From an uncultured Aquimarina sp. (GTDB lineage Bacteria > Bacteroidota > Bacteroidia > Flavobacteriales > Flavobacteriaceae): a stretch of DNA of 64,000 bases. The notes beneath the pieces were generated by a model that was given only the letters and a program-made list of their open reading frames with translations, was not told where the DNA came from and did no database searches. Numbering within the stretch: position 1 is the stretch's first letter; each line of letters opens with the position of its first letter. Below, piece by piece: positions 10,798 through 21,240 of this stretch. Position numbers and translations under genes: made by a program. The stretch spans positions 1 through 64,000 of the forward strand of contig CANMFM010000003.1 in assembly GCA_947497175.1 (NCBI GenBank), given 5' to 3'.

Positions 10798-13700
10798 TTA
10801 AAAAATATATCGCAATCCAATTTGTGCCTGCCATCTCGAGTCTAAACTAAAATCATTAGCAAACGTTCTGGTTTGTGAAGTATCGAAAGTATATACCGGT
10901 GTTCCTGTGTTATCTACATTAACTCCTATTGGCTGATCATTCACAGGTACTTCAATAACTCCCCAATCAGAGCTCAATAAATTACCAAAATTTAAAATAT
11001 CCAAGCTTAATTGAATCGTGTTTGTTCTGTCGCCTATTTGGAAGTCATAGTCTTGTAAAAATTTCACATCCCATCGACCTCTCCAGGGGCTAAGGATTGC
11101 GTATTTCTCTGCATAACTCCCTCTGCGATCTCTTAGATACTCATCTTGCTGAATATACAACTCATACGCCTCTCGCTGAGCTTGCTGTTCTGCTAAATTA
11201 CCACTAAAGATAAATGACGATAAATCTTCTTGCGTAGGAATATAAATTAAATCATTTAAAGGAGAACCATCTCCATTGATATCTCCAGAATAGGTATATG
11301 AGAATCTACCGCCTTGGGCATACTCATAAAACGCCCCAATTGATGTTCTCCATTGTTTATTCTTACCATAACTGAAGGCTTTATTGATTTGACCGACAAT
11401 CCTGTGTTTATCACCATATCTGGAAGTAGTTTCTACAGCTTGATTTACATTGCCTAATGCAGGGTTTCTATCAAAAGCATCACTAGAAATCTCAGCGTCT
11501 AAAGAACTTGCATCTTTAGCTTCTAAGAAGTTATACGCAATGCTGGCAAATAATCCATTACTAAAATTCTTCTGTAACTTAAAAGACCAATTAAAAGAAT
11601 ACCCAACATTGGTATTCGTAAAAACATAAGCATTTGTAGGGCCTCCAAACTCATTAAGCGCTCGATCTGAAGGCAAATATACATCTCTGTTATCTACACC
11701 ATTAAGTGTTCCACTTGGAGTTCCTAACCCATAATTTCTAACCATTTGCGCATTAATATCTTCTGTATAAATAAGATCAGTAGTTGCTACAATACCGTTT
11801 TTAAATCTATAATCTATGCCTAAACTATTTCTCCACACCTGAGGAAATTGAAAATCGGGAGCTGTAGTGGTATAGAAAAAGAAATTGGGATTAGCTACTT
11901 GATTTCCGATCCATACAAAAGGAAGGCGGCCTGTAAAAATCCCCGTTCCCCCGCGTATTTGAAAAGTTTTGTCACCTTTTACATCATAATTAAATCCAAA
12001 CCTGGGAGATACCAATACTTTTCTGGTCGGCAAATCCAAACTATTTAATTGTGTAGGTGCTCCATTTTCGTCAAAATAAGTAATTTCTGGTTGATAATTA
12101 CCCTCTGGAAAAGTACCTCCGGCTGCTCTTATGATATTTTCTGCGATTTTATCTTCAGTATCAAAATACAGAGGTTGATCTATTCTTAAACCATATGTAA
12201 TCGTTAACTTATCATTTACTTTCCATTTATCCTGAGCATACAAAGCAAATTGTCCGACATTTGTTTCTGCCAGCGCCCATCTATCAGCCAAATTATTTCC
12301 CAAAAATACATTTTCTGCATTATCAAGGGCAGCTGCTATTGTTCCATTATTGATTGCGTCTTCAAAGCTTGTTCCTGGTGCTGCAGGATTTATTCTTACA
12401 CTTTGAAATGCATCAAAGAAAGTACTCACAGGACCAAGACCTAAATCTTCGTCACCACCAAAATCATATGCCCCTAAGTTGAAAGAATTATCAAATTCAA
12501 ATCGCTCAAAAGTTCCACCAAAGGTAAGTGTGTGATCCCCTGTTACAATGTTTAAGTTATTCGTTACCTGAAATACTTTTTGTTCTAATCGATTATTAAT
12601 TGAGAAAGGTTCGTGACCTGCAACTATATATCTAACTCCATCTTGTTGAATATTAATCGGAGGAGCCGGAGCAGAAAAAGGATCTCTACTATCATCAAAA
12701 AAGGTATACCCCGCCTGAAATTTATTAGTTATATTACTCTTAAAGTTAGAGTTTAATTCTACTAAGAAAGAATTTATTTTGTTATTAATTGTATATCCAG
12801 AGTTTCTAAATTGCAATGTAGTCAAATCAGGTCCTCTACGTCCAATAGCCTCGGGATTAGCAGGAAGATCTCTTGAAGCGTCAAGAAAATTATATATCAA
12901 TGCCAAACGATGCTTCTCATTAATATTCCAATCAAGTTTCAAAATTCCTTTTGTAGATTCGGTATCATGAGTATACCCCTCGTAAGGCCCGGTTTCATAT
13001 CCTAATGCACTTAACTGCTGAGAAACAAAATCTAAATCTGCTGCCGATACTCTAGAAACATTTGCTCCGGATAAACCTGGTCTTGCAGCCAAAAAGTTAG
13101 ATCCTAAATCCTCGCGATCATCTCGTTCAAAATTACCAAAAACGAATAATTTATTTTTAACAATTGGACCTCCAACACTTACACCATATTGCGCTTGTGT
13201 CAAATCTGGAACAATAATATCATCATCACCAACCTTATCACCTGTCATATCCTGATTACGATAAAATCCATACACAGTACCTTTCCATTGATTTGTTCCG
13301 CTCTTAGTAACCGCGTTAACAGATGCTCCTGTGAATCCCGCTTGAGTAACATCATAAGGAGCTGTAGAGACTTGAATCTGATCAATGGCATCTAGTGAAA
13401 TTGGCTGTGCATTCGTTTGTCCTCCTGGTGTAGCAGCATCTAATCCAAATGGGTTATTAAAAATAGAACCATCTAAACTAAAATTATTAAATTGATCGTT
13501 TCTTCCTCCAAAAGAACCATTGCTTGATGCTGTAGGTTCTAATCGATAAAAATCTGCTGCCGATCGTGTAATGGTAGGTAATGCTTTTAACTCTCGATTA
13601 CCTATACTTGTTTCGGCTCCTGTTCTTTCACTACTAAATGTTGTGCTTTTGTTCGACGTTATCACCACTTCTTCCAGCTGATTGTCATCCTCGACCATTA

Positions 13701-14010
13701 TGACATCTAAATTAAAGGTTTGTCCCAATCGAAGTGTAACGTCATCAATGAGCTGCTTTTTAAACCCAACATAACTCACCGTAATCCTGTAAGGCCCACC
13801 TACTCTAAGGTTTATAAGATCGAATCGACCATCAAAGTTAGTTACACCTCCATACGATGTTCCTGTAGGCTGATGTACAGCTGTTATATTTGCCCCCGGA
13901 AGTAACTGATTATTGTTATCGTATATCACTCCTGAAATGTTAGAAGTCGTTACTTGCGCATTGACAGTAAGGCCTACCAATACTAAAAACAGAAAGATAT
14001 TCTTTTTCAT
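10798..14010 (-). CDS. TonB-dependent receptor with carboxypeptidase-regulatory-like N-terminal domain (Oar-like)
   Basis: Signal peptide, SGVIYDNNNQLLPGANITAVHQPTGTSYGGVTNFDGRFDL domain, plug-like region, C-terminal aromatic residue (LRYIF). Confidence 0.9.
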   Translation of the reverse strand: MKKNIFLFLVLVGLTVNAQVTTSNISGVIYDNNNQLLPGANITAVHQPTGTSYGGVTNFDGRFDLINLRVGGPYRITVSYVGFKKQLIDDVTLRLGQTFNLDVIMVEDDNQLEEVVITSNKSTTFSSERTGAETSIGNRELKALPTITRSAADFYRLEPTASSNGSFGGRNDQFNNFSLDGSIFNNPFGLDAATPGGQTNAQPISLDAIDQIQVSTAPYDVTQAGFTGASVNAVTKSGTNQWKGTVYGFYRNQDMTGDKVGDDDIIVPDLTQAQYGVSVGGPIVKNKLFVFGNFERDDREDLGSNFLAARPGLSGANVSRVSAADLDFVSQQLSALGYETGPYEGYTHDTESTKGILKLDWNINEKHRLALIYNFLDASRDLPANPEAIGRRGPDLTTLQFRNSGYTINNKINSFLVELNSNFKSNITNKFQAGYTFFDDSRDPFSAPAPPINIQQDGVRYIVAGHEPFSINNRLEQKVFQVTNNLNIVTGDHTLTFGGTFERFEFDNSFNLGAYDFGGDEDLGLGPVSTFFDAFQSVRINPAAPGTSFEDAINNGTIAAALDNAENVFLGNNLADRWALAETNVGQFALYAQDKWKVNDKLTITYGLRIDQPLYFDTEDKIAENIIRAAGGTFPEGNYQPEITYFDENGAPTQLNSLDLPTRKVLVSPRFGFNYDVKGDKTFQIRGGTGIFTGRLPFVWIGNQVANPNFFFYTTTAPDFQFPQVWRNSLGIDYRFKNGIVATTDLIYTEDINAQMVRNYGLGTPSGTLNGVDNRDVYLPSDRALNEFGGPTNAYVFTNTNVGYSFNWSFKLQKNFSNGLFASIAYNFLEAKDASSLDAEISSDAFDRNPALGNVNQAVETTSRYGDKHRIVGQINKAFSYGKNKQWRTSIGAFYEYAQGGRFSYTYSGDINGDGSPLNDLIYIPTQEDLSSFIFSGNLAEQQAQREAYELYIQQDEYLRDRRGSYAEKYAILSPWRGRWDVKFLQDYDFQIGDRTNTIQLSLDILNFGNLLSSDWGVIEVPVNDQPIGVNVDNTGTPVYTFDTSQTRTFANDFSLDSRWQAQIGLRYIF

Positions 14011-14049
14011 ATATTAAGTCTTGTTTGAATGAATTATAAATTTAAAACA

Positions 14050-14077
14050 AAAAAACCGCCCGAATGAGCGATTTTTT
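14050..14077 (-). terminator. Probable terminator of the rpsF-rpsR-rplI operon
   Basis: CGCTCATTCGGGCG followed by T-run on minus strand. Confidence 0.6.
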
Positions 14078-14113
14078 CTATTCTTATACACTGGTTATTA
14101 ACCAGAAATCATA

Positions 14114-14566
14114 TTATTTTGATTGTGCAACAATTTCAAAAGGAACTGATGCAATCACTTCTCTATGAAGACGAACTGAAGCTTCATACTGACCTAAACG
14201 TTTTATCGTTCCTCCAGGTACCGTAATAAATTTCTTTTCGATCTCCACACCTTCTTTAGCAATAGCCTCTGCTACATCTGCATTAGATACAGAACCAAAT
14301 AGTTTATCACCTGTTCCTACTTTTGCAGAAATTTTGATTTCGAAACCTTCAAGTTTTTTTGCAACTTTTTGAGCATCTTCAATCTCTTTCTTTTCTTTAA
14401 AAGCTCGTTGCTTCAACGTTTCAGAAAGTACTTTTTTTGCAGAAGGAGTTGCTAATACAGCAAACCCCTGAGGGATTAAATAGTTACGTCCATAACCATT
14501 TTTAACTTCTACTACATCGTCTGCAAATCCTAGATTCTCAACGTCTCTCTTTAATATAAGTTCCAT
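14114..14566 (-). CDS. rplI: 50S ribosomal protein L9
   Basis: MELILKRDVENLGFADDVVEVKNGYGRNYLIPQGFA. Confidence 0.98.
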   Translation of the reverse strand: MELILKRDVENLGFADDVVEVKNGYGRNYLIPQGFAVLATPSAKKVLSETLKQRAFKEKKEIEDAQKVAKKLEGFEIKISAKVGTGDKLFGSVSNADVAEAIAKEGVEIEKKFITVPGGTIKRLGQYEASVRLHREVIASVPFEIVAQSK

Positions 14567-14584
14567 AATGTGTTATGACTGGTT

Positions 14585-14881
14585 TTATTTTAATAAATCG
14601 CCTACATAAGGCATTAAAGCTAGATGTCTTGCTCTTTTTACAGCAACACTAACTTTTCTTTGATATTTTAACGAAGTTCCTGTAAGGCGACGTGGTAATA
14701 ATTTACCTTGTTCGTTTACAAATGCCATTAAAAAGTCTGGATCTTTATAATCAATATATTTGATACCAGATTTTTTGAAACGACAATACTTCTTATTTTT
14801 TGTAGTATCTATATTAAGAGGAGTAAGATATCTGATCTCTCCATCTTTTTTTCCTTTAGCTTGTTGTTCTATAGATGACAT
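14585..14881 (-). CDS. rpsR: 30S ribosomal protein S18
   Basis: [16 protein letters not shown]...[29 protein letters not shown]. Confidence 0.98.
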   Translation of the reverse strand: MSSIEQQAKGKKDGEIRYLTPLNIDTTKNKKYCRFKKSGIKYIDYKDPDFLMAFVNEQGKLLPRRLTGTSLKYQRKVSVAVKRARHLALMPYVGDLLK

Positions 14882-14883
14882 AA

Positions 14884-15222
14884 TTAAGCTTTTTGTTTGT
14901 TTCTATTTCTTCTTTTCTCTGCCCAAGCAATCGCATGCTTATCAAGACGTACAGTAAGATATCGCATTACTCGCTCATCTCTTCTAAATTCTACCTCTAG
15001 TGCGTTGATAGCCTCACCTGGCACTTGGTATTCGAATAAGTGATAAAAACCACTTTTCTTGTGTTGGATTGCGTAAGCAAGCTTCTTAAGCCCCCAATCC
15101 TCTTTTGATATCATCTTGGCACCGTTAGAAACAAGAATGTCTTCGTATTTCTTAACTGTTTCCTTTATCTGTTCTTCAGATAAAACGGGATTCAAGATGA
15201 AAACAGTTTCGTATTGATTCAT
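14884..15222 (-). CDS. rpsF: 30S ribosomal protein S6
   Basis: [18 protein letters not shown]...[12 protein letters not shown]; operon with S18 and L9. Confidence 0.97.
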   Translation of the reverse strand: MNQYETVFILNPVLSEEQIKETVKKYEDILVSNGAKMISKEDWGLKKLAYAIQHKKSGFYHLFEYQVPGEAINALEVEFRRDERVMRYLTVRLDKHAIAWAEKRRNRNKQKA

Positions 15223-15387
15223 AAAAATCTAAGTTTAAATTAAAATTGGCTGCAAAAGTAAGACTATTTTTTGGATTTTCAAACTTAAAAATCACCTCGA
15301 TGAAACACTACTTTTATCGATAAAAAGCTTAAATTGTTTGTATGAATAAGATATATTCATTAATATTGTATTTGGAATATATAACCT

Positions 15388-16101
15388 ATGCAAGTGGAAC
15401 AATCTCAATTAAAATGTGCGGTAGTAGATGATTCTCGTCTCCAAAGGCTAGCTATAGTTAAGCTTATTGATGAACATCCCTCACTAGAATTAGTGGCTGA
15501 GTGGAATAATGCTATTGAAACTAAAAACGGTTTGCTAGATACTCCTGTAGATTTGCTATTTCTGGATATAGAAATGCCAATACTTACTGGTTTTGATCTT
15601 TTAGACGATTTAGAAAATAAACCTCATATTATTTTTGTTACCGGTAAAACAAAATATGCATTCAAAGCTTTTGACTATGATGCAGTAGATTATTTAAGAA
15701 AGCCTCTTAAAAAAGATCGATTTAATGCCGCCGTAGAAAAAGCACTTAGTATGTCTCGCCTAGGCACAGAAAGTGCAAATGTAGAAGATGATGATTATAT
15801 TTTTGTAAAAAGTAACCTCAAAAAACGTAAAATATTTCTGAATCAATTAAAGTATGTTGAAGCCTTGGGTGATTACGTAAAGTTAATCATGGAAGAGGGT
15901 GATCCTATAGTAGTTTTAGCAACAATGAAATCTTTTGAAGCACAATTACCAAGTGATCGTTTTTTAAGAATTCATAAATCATATATCGTTAATCTGGATA
16001 AGGTTGAACGATATAATAGTCGCAACATCGAAATAGCAGATGAAAAAATACCGTTAAGCAGACATAAGAAGCACTCATTGATTGAGGCTCTTAATAATTA
16101 A
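15388..16101 (+). CDS. LytTR-family response regulator
   Basis: Receiver domain (VDDSRLQRLA, LLFLDIEMP) plus LytTR domain (FVKSNLKKRKIFLNQLKYVEALGDYVKL...RIHKSYIVNLDKV). Confidence 0.93.
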   Translation: MQVEQSQLKCAVVDDSRLQRLAIVKLIDEHPSLELVAEWNNAIETKNGLLDTPVDLLFLDIEMPILTGFDLLDDLENKPHIIFVTGKTKYAFKAFDYDAVDYLRKPLKKDRFNAAVEKALSMSRLGTESANVEDDDYIFVKSNLKKRKIFLNQLKYVEALGDYVKLIMEEGDPIVVLATMKSFEAQLPSDRFLRIHKSYIVNLDKVERYNSRNIEIADEKIPLSRHKKHSLIEALNN

Positions 16102-16125
16102 AGGAAATAAGATTTTTTATATACG

Positions 16126-16149
16126 ATCCCGCTTTACAGCGGGATTTTT
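16126..16149 (+). terminator. Rho-independent terminator of the LytTR gene
   Basis: ATCCCGC-TTTACA-GCGGGAT followed by TTTT. Confidence 0.85.
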
Positions 16150-16154
16150 GGTTA

Positions 16155-18608
16155 TTAATAAGGATCTACATTTATAATAATACGTACTCCAGAAAATTCT
16201 TTAATACTCGAAAAAGAAATCTGGATCTTTTTAATAACTTCTTTAGTTTTTAATAAAGATTGACCTTGAGGAATTTTTACTAATACATTTTTATGATATT
16301 GGTTTCGTATTCTCGAAATTGGTGGAAATTCTGGACCAAGCACATTTTCATTAAAAACATTTTTTAAAGACTTTGCAAACCAATTTATAGCGCCATTTAC
16401 TTTATTATAATCTTTGTGTTTTCCTGTTATTTTAATTAATCGATAAAACGGAGGATATTTATACTGATGCCGCTCTTCTATTTGATCTATATACATACCT
16501 GTATAATCGTTAACAGAGACCTGCTGCAAAATCTGATGAAACGGATTATATGTCTGAATCAAAACTCTTCCTCTTTTTTTTGTTCTTCCTGCTCTACCCG
16601 CTACTTGTAGCATCAGTTGAAAACTACGCTCGTGTGCTCTAAAATCTGGAAAATTAAGTAGGTTATCTGCATTCATTACCCCCACCAAACTTACATTTCG
16701 AAAATCTAAGCCCTTAGACAACATCTGGGTACCTACTAAAATATCAATCTCTCCTTGTTCAAACTTGTTGATAATCTTTTCGTAACCATATTTACCCCTT
16801 GTAGTGTCCTGATCCATTCTACCAATAGTATACTCTGGAAAGAGTTCTATCAATTCTTTCTCGATTTGTTCGGTTCCGAACCCTTTTGTAGACAGCTCTG
16901 TACTACTACACGCCATACATTGCAGTAACATAGCCATATGATACCCACAATAATGGCATCTCAATTGATTTTTAGAACTATGAAAAGTAAGGCTTACATC
17001 GCAGTTTGGACATTGAGGGGAATGCCCGCAGGTAGTACATTCTACTACTGGAGAATACCCGCGCCGGTTTTGAAAAAGTATTACTTGTTCTCCCTCATTG
17101 ATTGCATCTTTAATTCCTTCTAAGAGAAGATCACTAAAATGCCCAGTCATTTCTTTTTTTCGGTATTTGGTTTTTATATCTACCAAATTAATCTCGGGCA
17201 TCAACACATTGCCATACCGTCTGGTAAGTGCTACCAACCCGTACTTACCCTCTTTTGCATTATAGTATGTTTCAACCGCAGGTGTTGCCGATCCTAACAT
17301 AATTTTTGCGTCAAACATTTTCGCCAATACTATAGCGGTATCTCTAGCGTGATATCTAGGTGCCGGATCATACTGCTTAAAAGAACTTTCATGCTCTTCA
17401 TCAACAATAATTAATCCGAGGTTGGTAAAAGGAAGAAATATGGCCGATCTTGCACCTATGACTACTTGAGCTTTGGATTTATTGTCTTTGACATTATTCC
17501 AGGCTTCAACCCTCTCGTTAACGGAGTATTTGGAATGATACACTGTTAATTTCTCTCCAAAATACTCTTGAAGCCTACTAATAAGCTGCGTGGTTAATGC
17601 AATCTCTGGCAACAAGTACAAAACTTGCTTTCCCTTTGACACAATATCTTCTATAAGCTTCACATATACCTCTGTTTTTCCTGAAGAGGTAACACCATGC
17701 AATAAACAAACTCCTTTTTGCTCAAAGCTTTGATTTATTTCATGAAACGCCCGTAATTGATACTCATTAAGTTTTTTAAAATTATCCTGAGGTTCACCTT
17801 GAAATTCTATCCGATCAATTTGTAAATGATATTCTTTTAAAATTTCCTTATCAATCAACGTCTTAATTATCGACGTGGAGCCATTCGATTGTTTACTTAG
17901 TTCTGAAACTTTAATCGGTTTTTTAGCTTTTGCCTGTAAAGTGAATAACTGCATTAACACTGCTCTCTGTTTAGGAGCTCGTGTCATAGAATCCAGTAAT
18001 AGTCTCAATGACTCTTCTCTTGCGTAATTTGAGTGTAATTTTACATATCTCACAATTTTAGGCTTGTACTGCTCATAAATCTCTTCTTGTACAGTAATAA
18101 TTCCTTTTTCTATCAATCTTTTAATAACAGGAAGTACATTTTTTTTGCTTACTATATTAACCACCTCCTGTATACGGAGTAAACTTTGGTATTGAAGTGC
18201 TTCATAAATCAAAAACTCATCATCTTTTAATAGAGATTCATCAATAGTTATTGAATCATTTTTAAGAATAATTGTCTCACTTTCTAATAAAAATGCACTC
18301 GGAAGAGCAGCTCTCATAACCTCTCCCTTTGTACACATATAGTAGGTAGAAATCCACGACCAAAGCCTTAATTGTTCATTTGTAACAATTGGAGATTCGT
18401 CCAAAATATGCTCTATATCTTTGGCCTCATATACTTGTGGTGGATCTTGATGGATCCGGGTTACTAAAGCCGCATATACTTTACTTTTTCCAAACTGAAC
18501 AGCTACACGCATCCCCGGAATTAGAAAATTAGCTTCTTTTTCTGTAACTGAATAGGTAAACTCTTTATCAAGAGGTATCGGAAGAATTACATCTATAAAA
18601 TATGACAT
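16155..18608 (-). CDS. priA: Primosomal protein N' (replication restart helicase)
   Basis: GVTSSGKTEVY, DEEHESSFKQ, Cys zinc motifs (CTTCGHSPQCPNC, CHYCGYH); start set to ATG 2 codons inside the track ORF, which begins at a TTG. Confidence 0.96.
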   Translation of the reverse strand: MSYFIDVILPIPLDKEFTYSVTEKEANFLIPGMRVAVQFGKSKVYAALVTRIHQDPPQVYEAKDIEHILDESPIVTNEQLRLWSWISTYYMCTKGEVMRAALPSAFLLESETIILKNDSITIDESLLKDDEFLIYEALQYQSLLRIQEVVNIVSKKNVLPVIKRLIEKGIITVQEEIYEQYKPKIVRYVKLHSNYAREESLRLLLDSMTRAPKQRAVLMQLFTLQAKAKKPIKVSELSKQSNGSTSIIKTLIDKEILKEYHLQIDRIEFQGEPQDNFKKLNEYQLRAFHEINQSFEQKGVCLLHGVTSSGKTEVYVKLIEDIVSKGKQVLYLLPEIALTTQLISRLQEYFGEKLTVYHSKYSVNERVEAWNNVKDNKSKAQVVIGARSAIFLPFTNLGLIIVDEEHESSFKQYDPAPRYHARDTAIVLAKMFDAKIMLGSATPAVETYYNAKEGKYGLVALTRRYGNVLMPEINLVDIKTKYRKKEMTGHFSDLLLEGIKDAINEGEQVILFQNRRGYSPVVECTTCGHSPQCPNCDVSLTFHSSKNQLRCHYCGYHMAMLLQCMACSSTELSTKGFGTEQIEKELIELFPEYTIGRMDQDTTRGKYGYEKIINKFEQGEIDILVGTQMLSKGLDFRNVSLVGVMNADNLLNFPDFRAHERSFQLMLQVAGRAGRTKKRGRVLIQTYNPFHQILQQVSVNDYTGMYIDQIEERHQYKYPPFYRLIKITGKHKDYNKVNGAINWFAKSLKNVFNENVLGPEFPPISRIRNQYHKNVLVKIPQGQSLLKTKEVIKKIQISFSSIKEFSGVRIIINVDPY

Positions 18609-18702
18609 TACCAATTACAGAATAGTAGAACGATTAACATTAAGAAACAAAAATACAAGTTTAGTCTGGATTAAACAGTTAGTATAGTTTGTAATTATCA
18701 AA

Positions 18703-18737
18703 ATAAAAAAGTCCGACATAAACTTTATATCGGACAG
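18703..18737 (-). terminator. Rho-independent terminator
   Basis: GTCCGA..TCGGAC with T-run on minus strand. Confidence 0.75.
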
Positions 18738-18757
18738 TACTATTTATGCATTATGTT

Positions 18758-19324
18758 TTACTTCCCTAATCCAAGCATTCCTCCTTTGATCATTTCGCAA
18801 GCGGGTTCGTTTCCTAACCAAATCTTAAACAATGCATATTTAAAATCTCGACCTTCTATAAACCCAAGCTCTTTACCATTTTTATACGTTTTAATACCCT
18901 TACCTTTTAGATAAACAAGATCATAAAAATCATTAATTTGCATCGGTGAATCAAAAAGTTTCAAAAAATCTTCGATTCTGGCATCTAAGCTTTGAGTATT
19001 TCCGAACATAGCATCATCAAATCCTTTTCTAAATACTTTGATCATTCTCTCATTAGTCACCTTTTTAGAAGCAATATTTAATCGAATAGCCATGGTCTCA
19101 TCAGAATCTAATACTTTTTTATCCTCATTATATTTGGCTTTGGTATATAATGTTCCGGAATAGGTTTTAAAAGAGAGTACCTTACGCATGGCTCCACCGT
19201 TAAAAACTAATTCTTCTCCCTCGAAATTGACTTTTTCGGGTACAACTATATCTCCTATTCGCACTTGAGATATCGATACATTAGAAACTAGCAGTATAGT
19301 AAGTAGGGTAATTATTCTTTTCAT
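18758..19324 (-). CDS. Chalcone isomerase-like family protein (paralog 1)
   Basis: Signal peptide; FNGGAMRKVLSFKTYSGTLYTKAK...ETMAIRLNI; shares FIEGRDFKYALFKIWLGNEPA end with paralog 2. Confidence 0.85.
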   Translation of the reverse strand: MKRIITLLTILLVSNVSISQVRIGDIVVPEKVNFEGEELVFNGGAMRKVLSFKTYSGTLYTKAKYNEDKKVLDSDETMAIRLNIASKKVTNERMIKVFRKGFDDAMFGNTQSLDARIEDFLKLFDSPMQINDFYDLVYLKGKGIKTYKNGKELGFIEGRDFKYALFKIWLGNEPACEMIKGGMLGLGK

Positions 19325-19392
19325 GGTTTAGTTTTTTAAAGATTACCCTGGTTTAGTACTGGAAAACTAAAAAACCTAACACTAAGAAAATG

Positions 19393-19815
19393 TTAAACTT
19401 TTACCCACTGCTGAGTTCTGTACAGAAAAGCTATATATCCTCTTACATTAAGTACATTTGGATTTTCCTGATCAATCCAGATTTTACAACGATATACTTT
19501 TCCATTTTCTGGGTCCAAAATAGTTCCGTCTTCATATTCATTCCCATCTTTTTCTAATCCTTTAAGAATCACCATTCCTTCGATTGGTTTCTTATAATTA
19601 TCTCCTTTACACTCTATACATAATTTCCCTCTTTCTGATTCATCTAAAATACGAGCAATCTTCCCGTAAAGTTTATCTCCTTTTTTATAGATTTCTACAA
19701 TAGATCTTTCTTTGCCTGTAGTATCATCAATAGTTTTCCATTTACCCACTATTTCTTGTGCGCTCGATGTTACAGAGGTTATAACTAAAAAAAGAAAAAT
19801 GTTAAAAAAATTCAT
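19393..19815 (-). CDS. DUF2147 domain protein
   Basis: GKWKTIDDTTGKERSIVEIYKKGDKLYGKI...YEDGTILDPENGKVYRCKIWI; start moved to MNFFNIFLFLVITSVTSSAQ. Confidence 0.85.
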   Translation of the reverse strand: MNFFNIFLFLVITSVTSSAQEIVGKWKTIDDTTGKERSIVEIYKKGDKLYGKIARILDESERGKLCIECKGDNYKKPIEGMVILKGLEKDGNEYEDGTILDPENGKVYRCKIWIDQENPNVLNVRGYIAFLYRTQQWVKV

Positions 19816-19859
19816 GGTATACTGATTTAATGTTAATGTCTTCAATTTATAAAATAAAA

Positions 19860-19892
19860 ACAAAAAAGCTATCTTTTAATTTAAGATAGCTT
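19860..19892 (-). terminator. Rho-independent terminator
   Basis: AGCTATCTT-N7-AAGATAGCT with T-run on minus strand. Confidence 0.8.
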
Positions 19893-19915
19893 CTATATGT
19901 TTGAGAAGGATACTT

Positions 19916-20482
19916 TTATTGTAATCCAAGCATACCCTTCTTTATTCCTTCACTGGCGGGCTCATCTCCTAACCAAATTTTAAATAACGCATATTTAAAA
20001 TCGCGGCCTTCTATTACCCCAAGTTCTTTTCCATTTTTAAAGGCTTTTACACCTTTATCCTTTATATAAACAATATCGAATATATCATTTTTTACTATGG
20101 GTTCAGAAAAGAATTTTATAAACTTATTTATTCTTTCATCAAGAGCTTTTGTGTTCCCAAAAGTAGCCTTACTAAAACCATCTCTAACAGCTTTGATCAT
20201 TTTCTTTTGTGTCACAAAACCAGAAACGATATTGAGTTTAATGGCCATAGTCTCATCTGCGTCTAGTATTGTTTTTGGATCTTGGCTTTTATTCTGTAAA
20301 TAAAGTCCTCCTGCGTACAAATCAATCCATAACATTTCTCTCATACCCGCACCATTTAATTTTAAATCGGTGTCTGCAAAGTTTTCTTCATAAGGCAAAA
20401 TAGCTTTACCAACTCTGATTTGTGCTGTAGCAGCAGAAATTGAAAGTAATGCTACTAAAACTAAAATACTCTTTTTGATCAT
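19916..20482 (-). CDS. Chalcone isomerase-like family protein (paralog 2)
   Basis: LNGAGMREMLWIDLYAGGLYLQ...DETMAIKLNIVSG. Confidence 0.87.
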   Translation of the reverse strand: MIKKSILVLVALLSISAATAQIRVGKAILPYEENFADTDLKLNGAGMREMLWIDLYAGGLYLQNKSQDPKTILDADETMAIKLNIVSGFVTQKKMIKAVRDGFSKATFGNTKALDERINKFIKFFSEPIVKNDIFDIVYIKDKGVKAFKNGKELGVIEGRDFKYALFKIWLGDEPASEGIKKGMLGLQ

Positions 20483-20565
20483 ATAGTATAATTTATGCGG
20501 GGTAATTAATAACTCATTTAAAAAATTTCGTAAATATAATTTATTTTACCGTTCCAGCATAAAAA

Positions 20566-20625
20566 AAAGCATGAAATTAGCTAAAAAAGTGTTTTTTATC
20601 GTTAAAATCATGCTTTTCATCCTAT
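20566..20625 (-). terminator. Terminator-like long hairpin
   Basis: AAAGCATGA...TCATGCTTT with AAAAAAcacTTTTTT nested inside and T-run on minus strand. Confidence 0.6.
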
Positions 20626-20644
20626 TTATTAAAGTCAAGCTTTC

Positions 20645-21205
20645 TTAAGATCCTAACAATTTTTTCTTAAGATTCTTATCTGCCGGTTTATTTCCTAACC
20701 ATATTCCAAAGAGTGCTTTTTTGAAGTCTAATCCCTTTACGAATCCTTTTTCTTTACCATCTTTATAGATTACACTCCCTTTTCCTTTTTCATAAACGAT
20801 ATCATAAATCTGGTCTACTTCGATCTCATCTTTAATAAAACCAATAAATTTTTCGATTCTATCATTTAAAGGTTCTACATTTCCATTTGTAGATTTCTGA
20901 AATCCATCTCTTAAGGCTCCTGCCATCTTACTTCTAGACATCATACCAGATAAAATATGTAGCTTAATTGCCATAGTTTCATCTGCTTCAGCTATAGCCG
21001 TAGCGTTACTACTCTTTTGTTTTAGATATAAACCACCTGCATAGATGTCAAAAAAGAATTTCTCTCTGATCCCTGCTCCATTAATAGTTAAGTCTTCACC
21101 ATTAAAAGCTACTGTATTAGGTAATGTTGCATCACCAACTTTTGTTTGTGCTTGAAAAGTAGTTACAGACATTAAGATAAAAAATAATACGCTAAGTTTT
21201 TTCAT
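20645..21205 (-). CDS. Chalcone isomerase-like family protein (paralog 3)
   Basis: INGAGIREKFFFDIYAGGLYLKQKSS...DETMAIKLHILSG. Confidence 0.87.
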   Translation of the reverse strand: MKKLSVLFFILMSVTTFQAQTKVGDATLPNTVAFNGEDLTINGAGIREKFFFDIYAGGLYLKQKSSNATAIAEADETMAIKLHILSGMMSRSKMAGALRDGFQKSTNGNVEPLNDRIEKFIGFIKDEIEVDQIYDIVYEKGKGSVIYKDGKEKGFVKGLDFKKALFGIWLGNKPADKNLKKKLLGS

Positions 21206-21240
21206 TTTAAAAAATAATTTAAGTGTTTGTATTAGTAAAA

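Noticed and set aside
15110-15130. TTGGCACC sequence resembling a sigma-54 -24 box
   Set aside because: Inside rpsF and no -12 TTGC element at the right spacing
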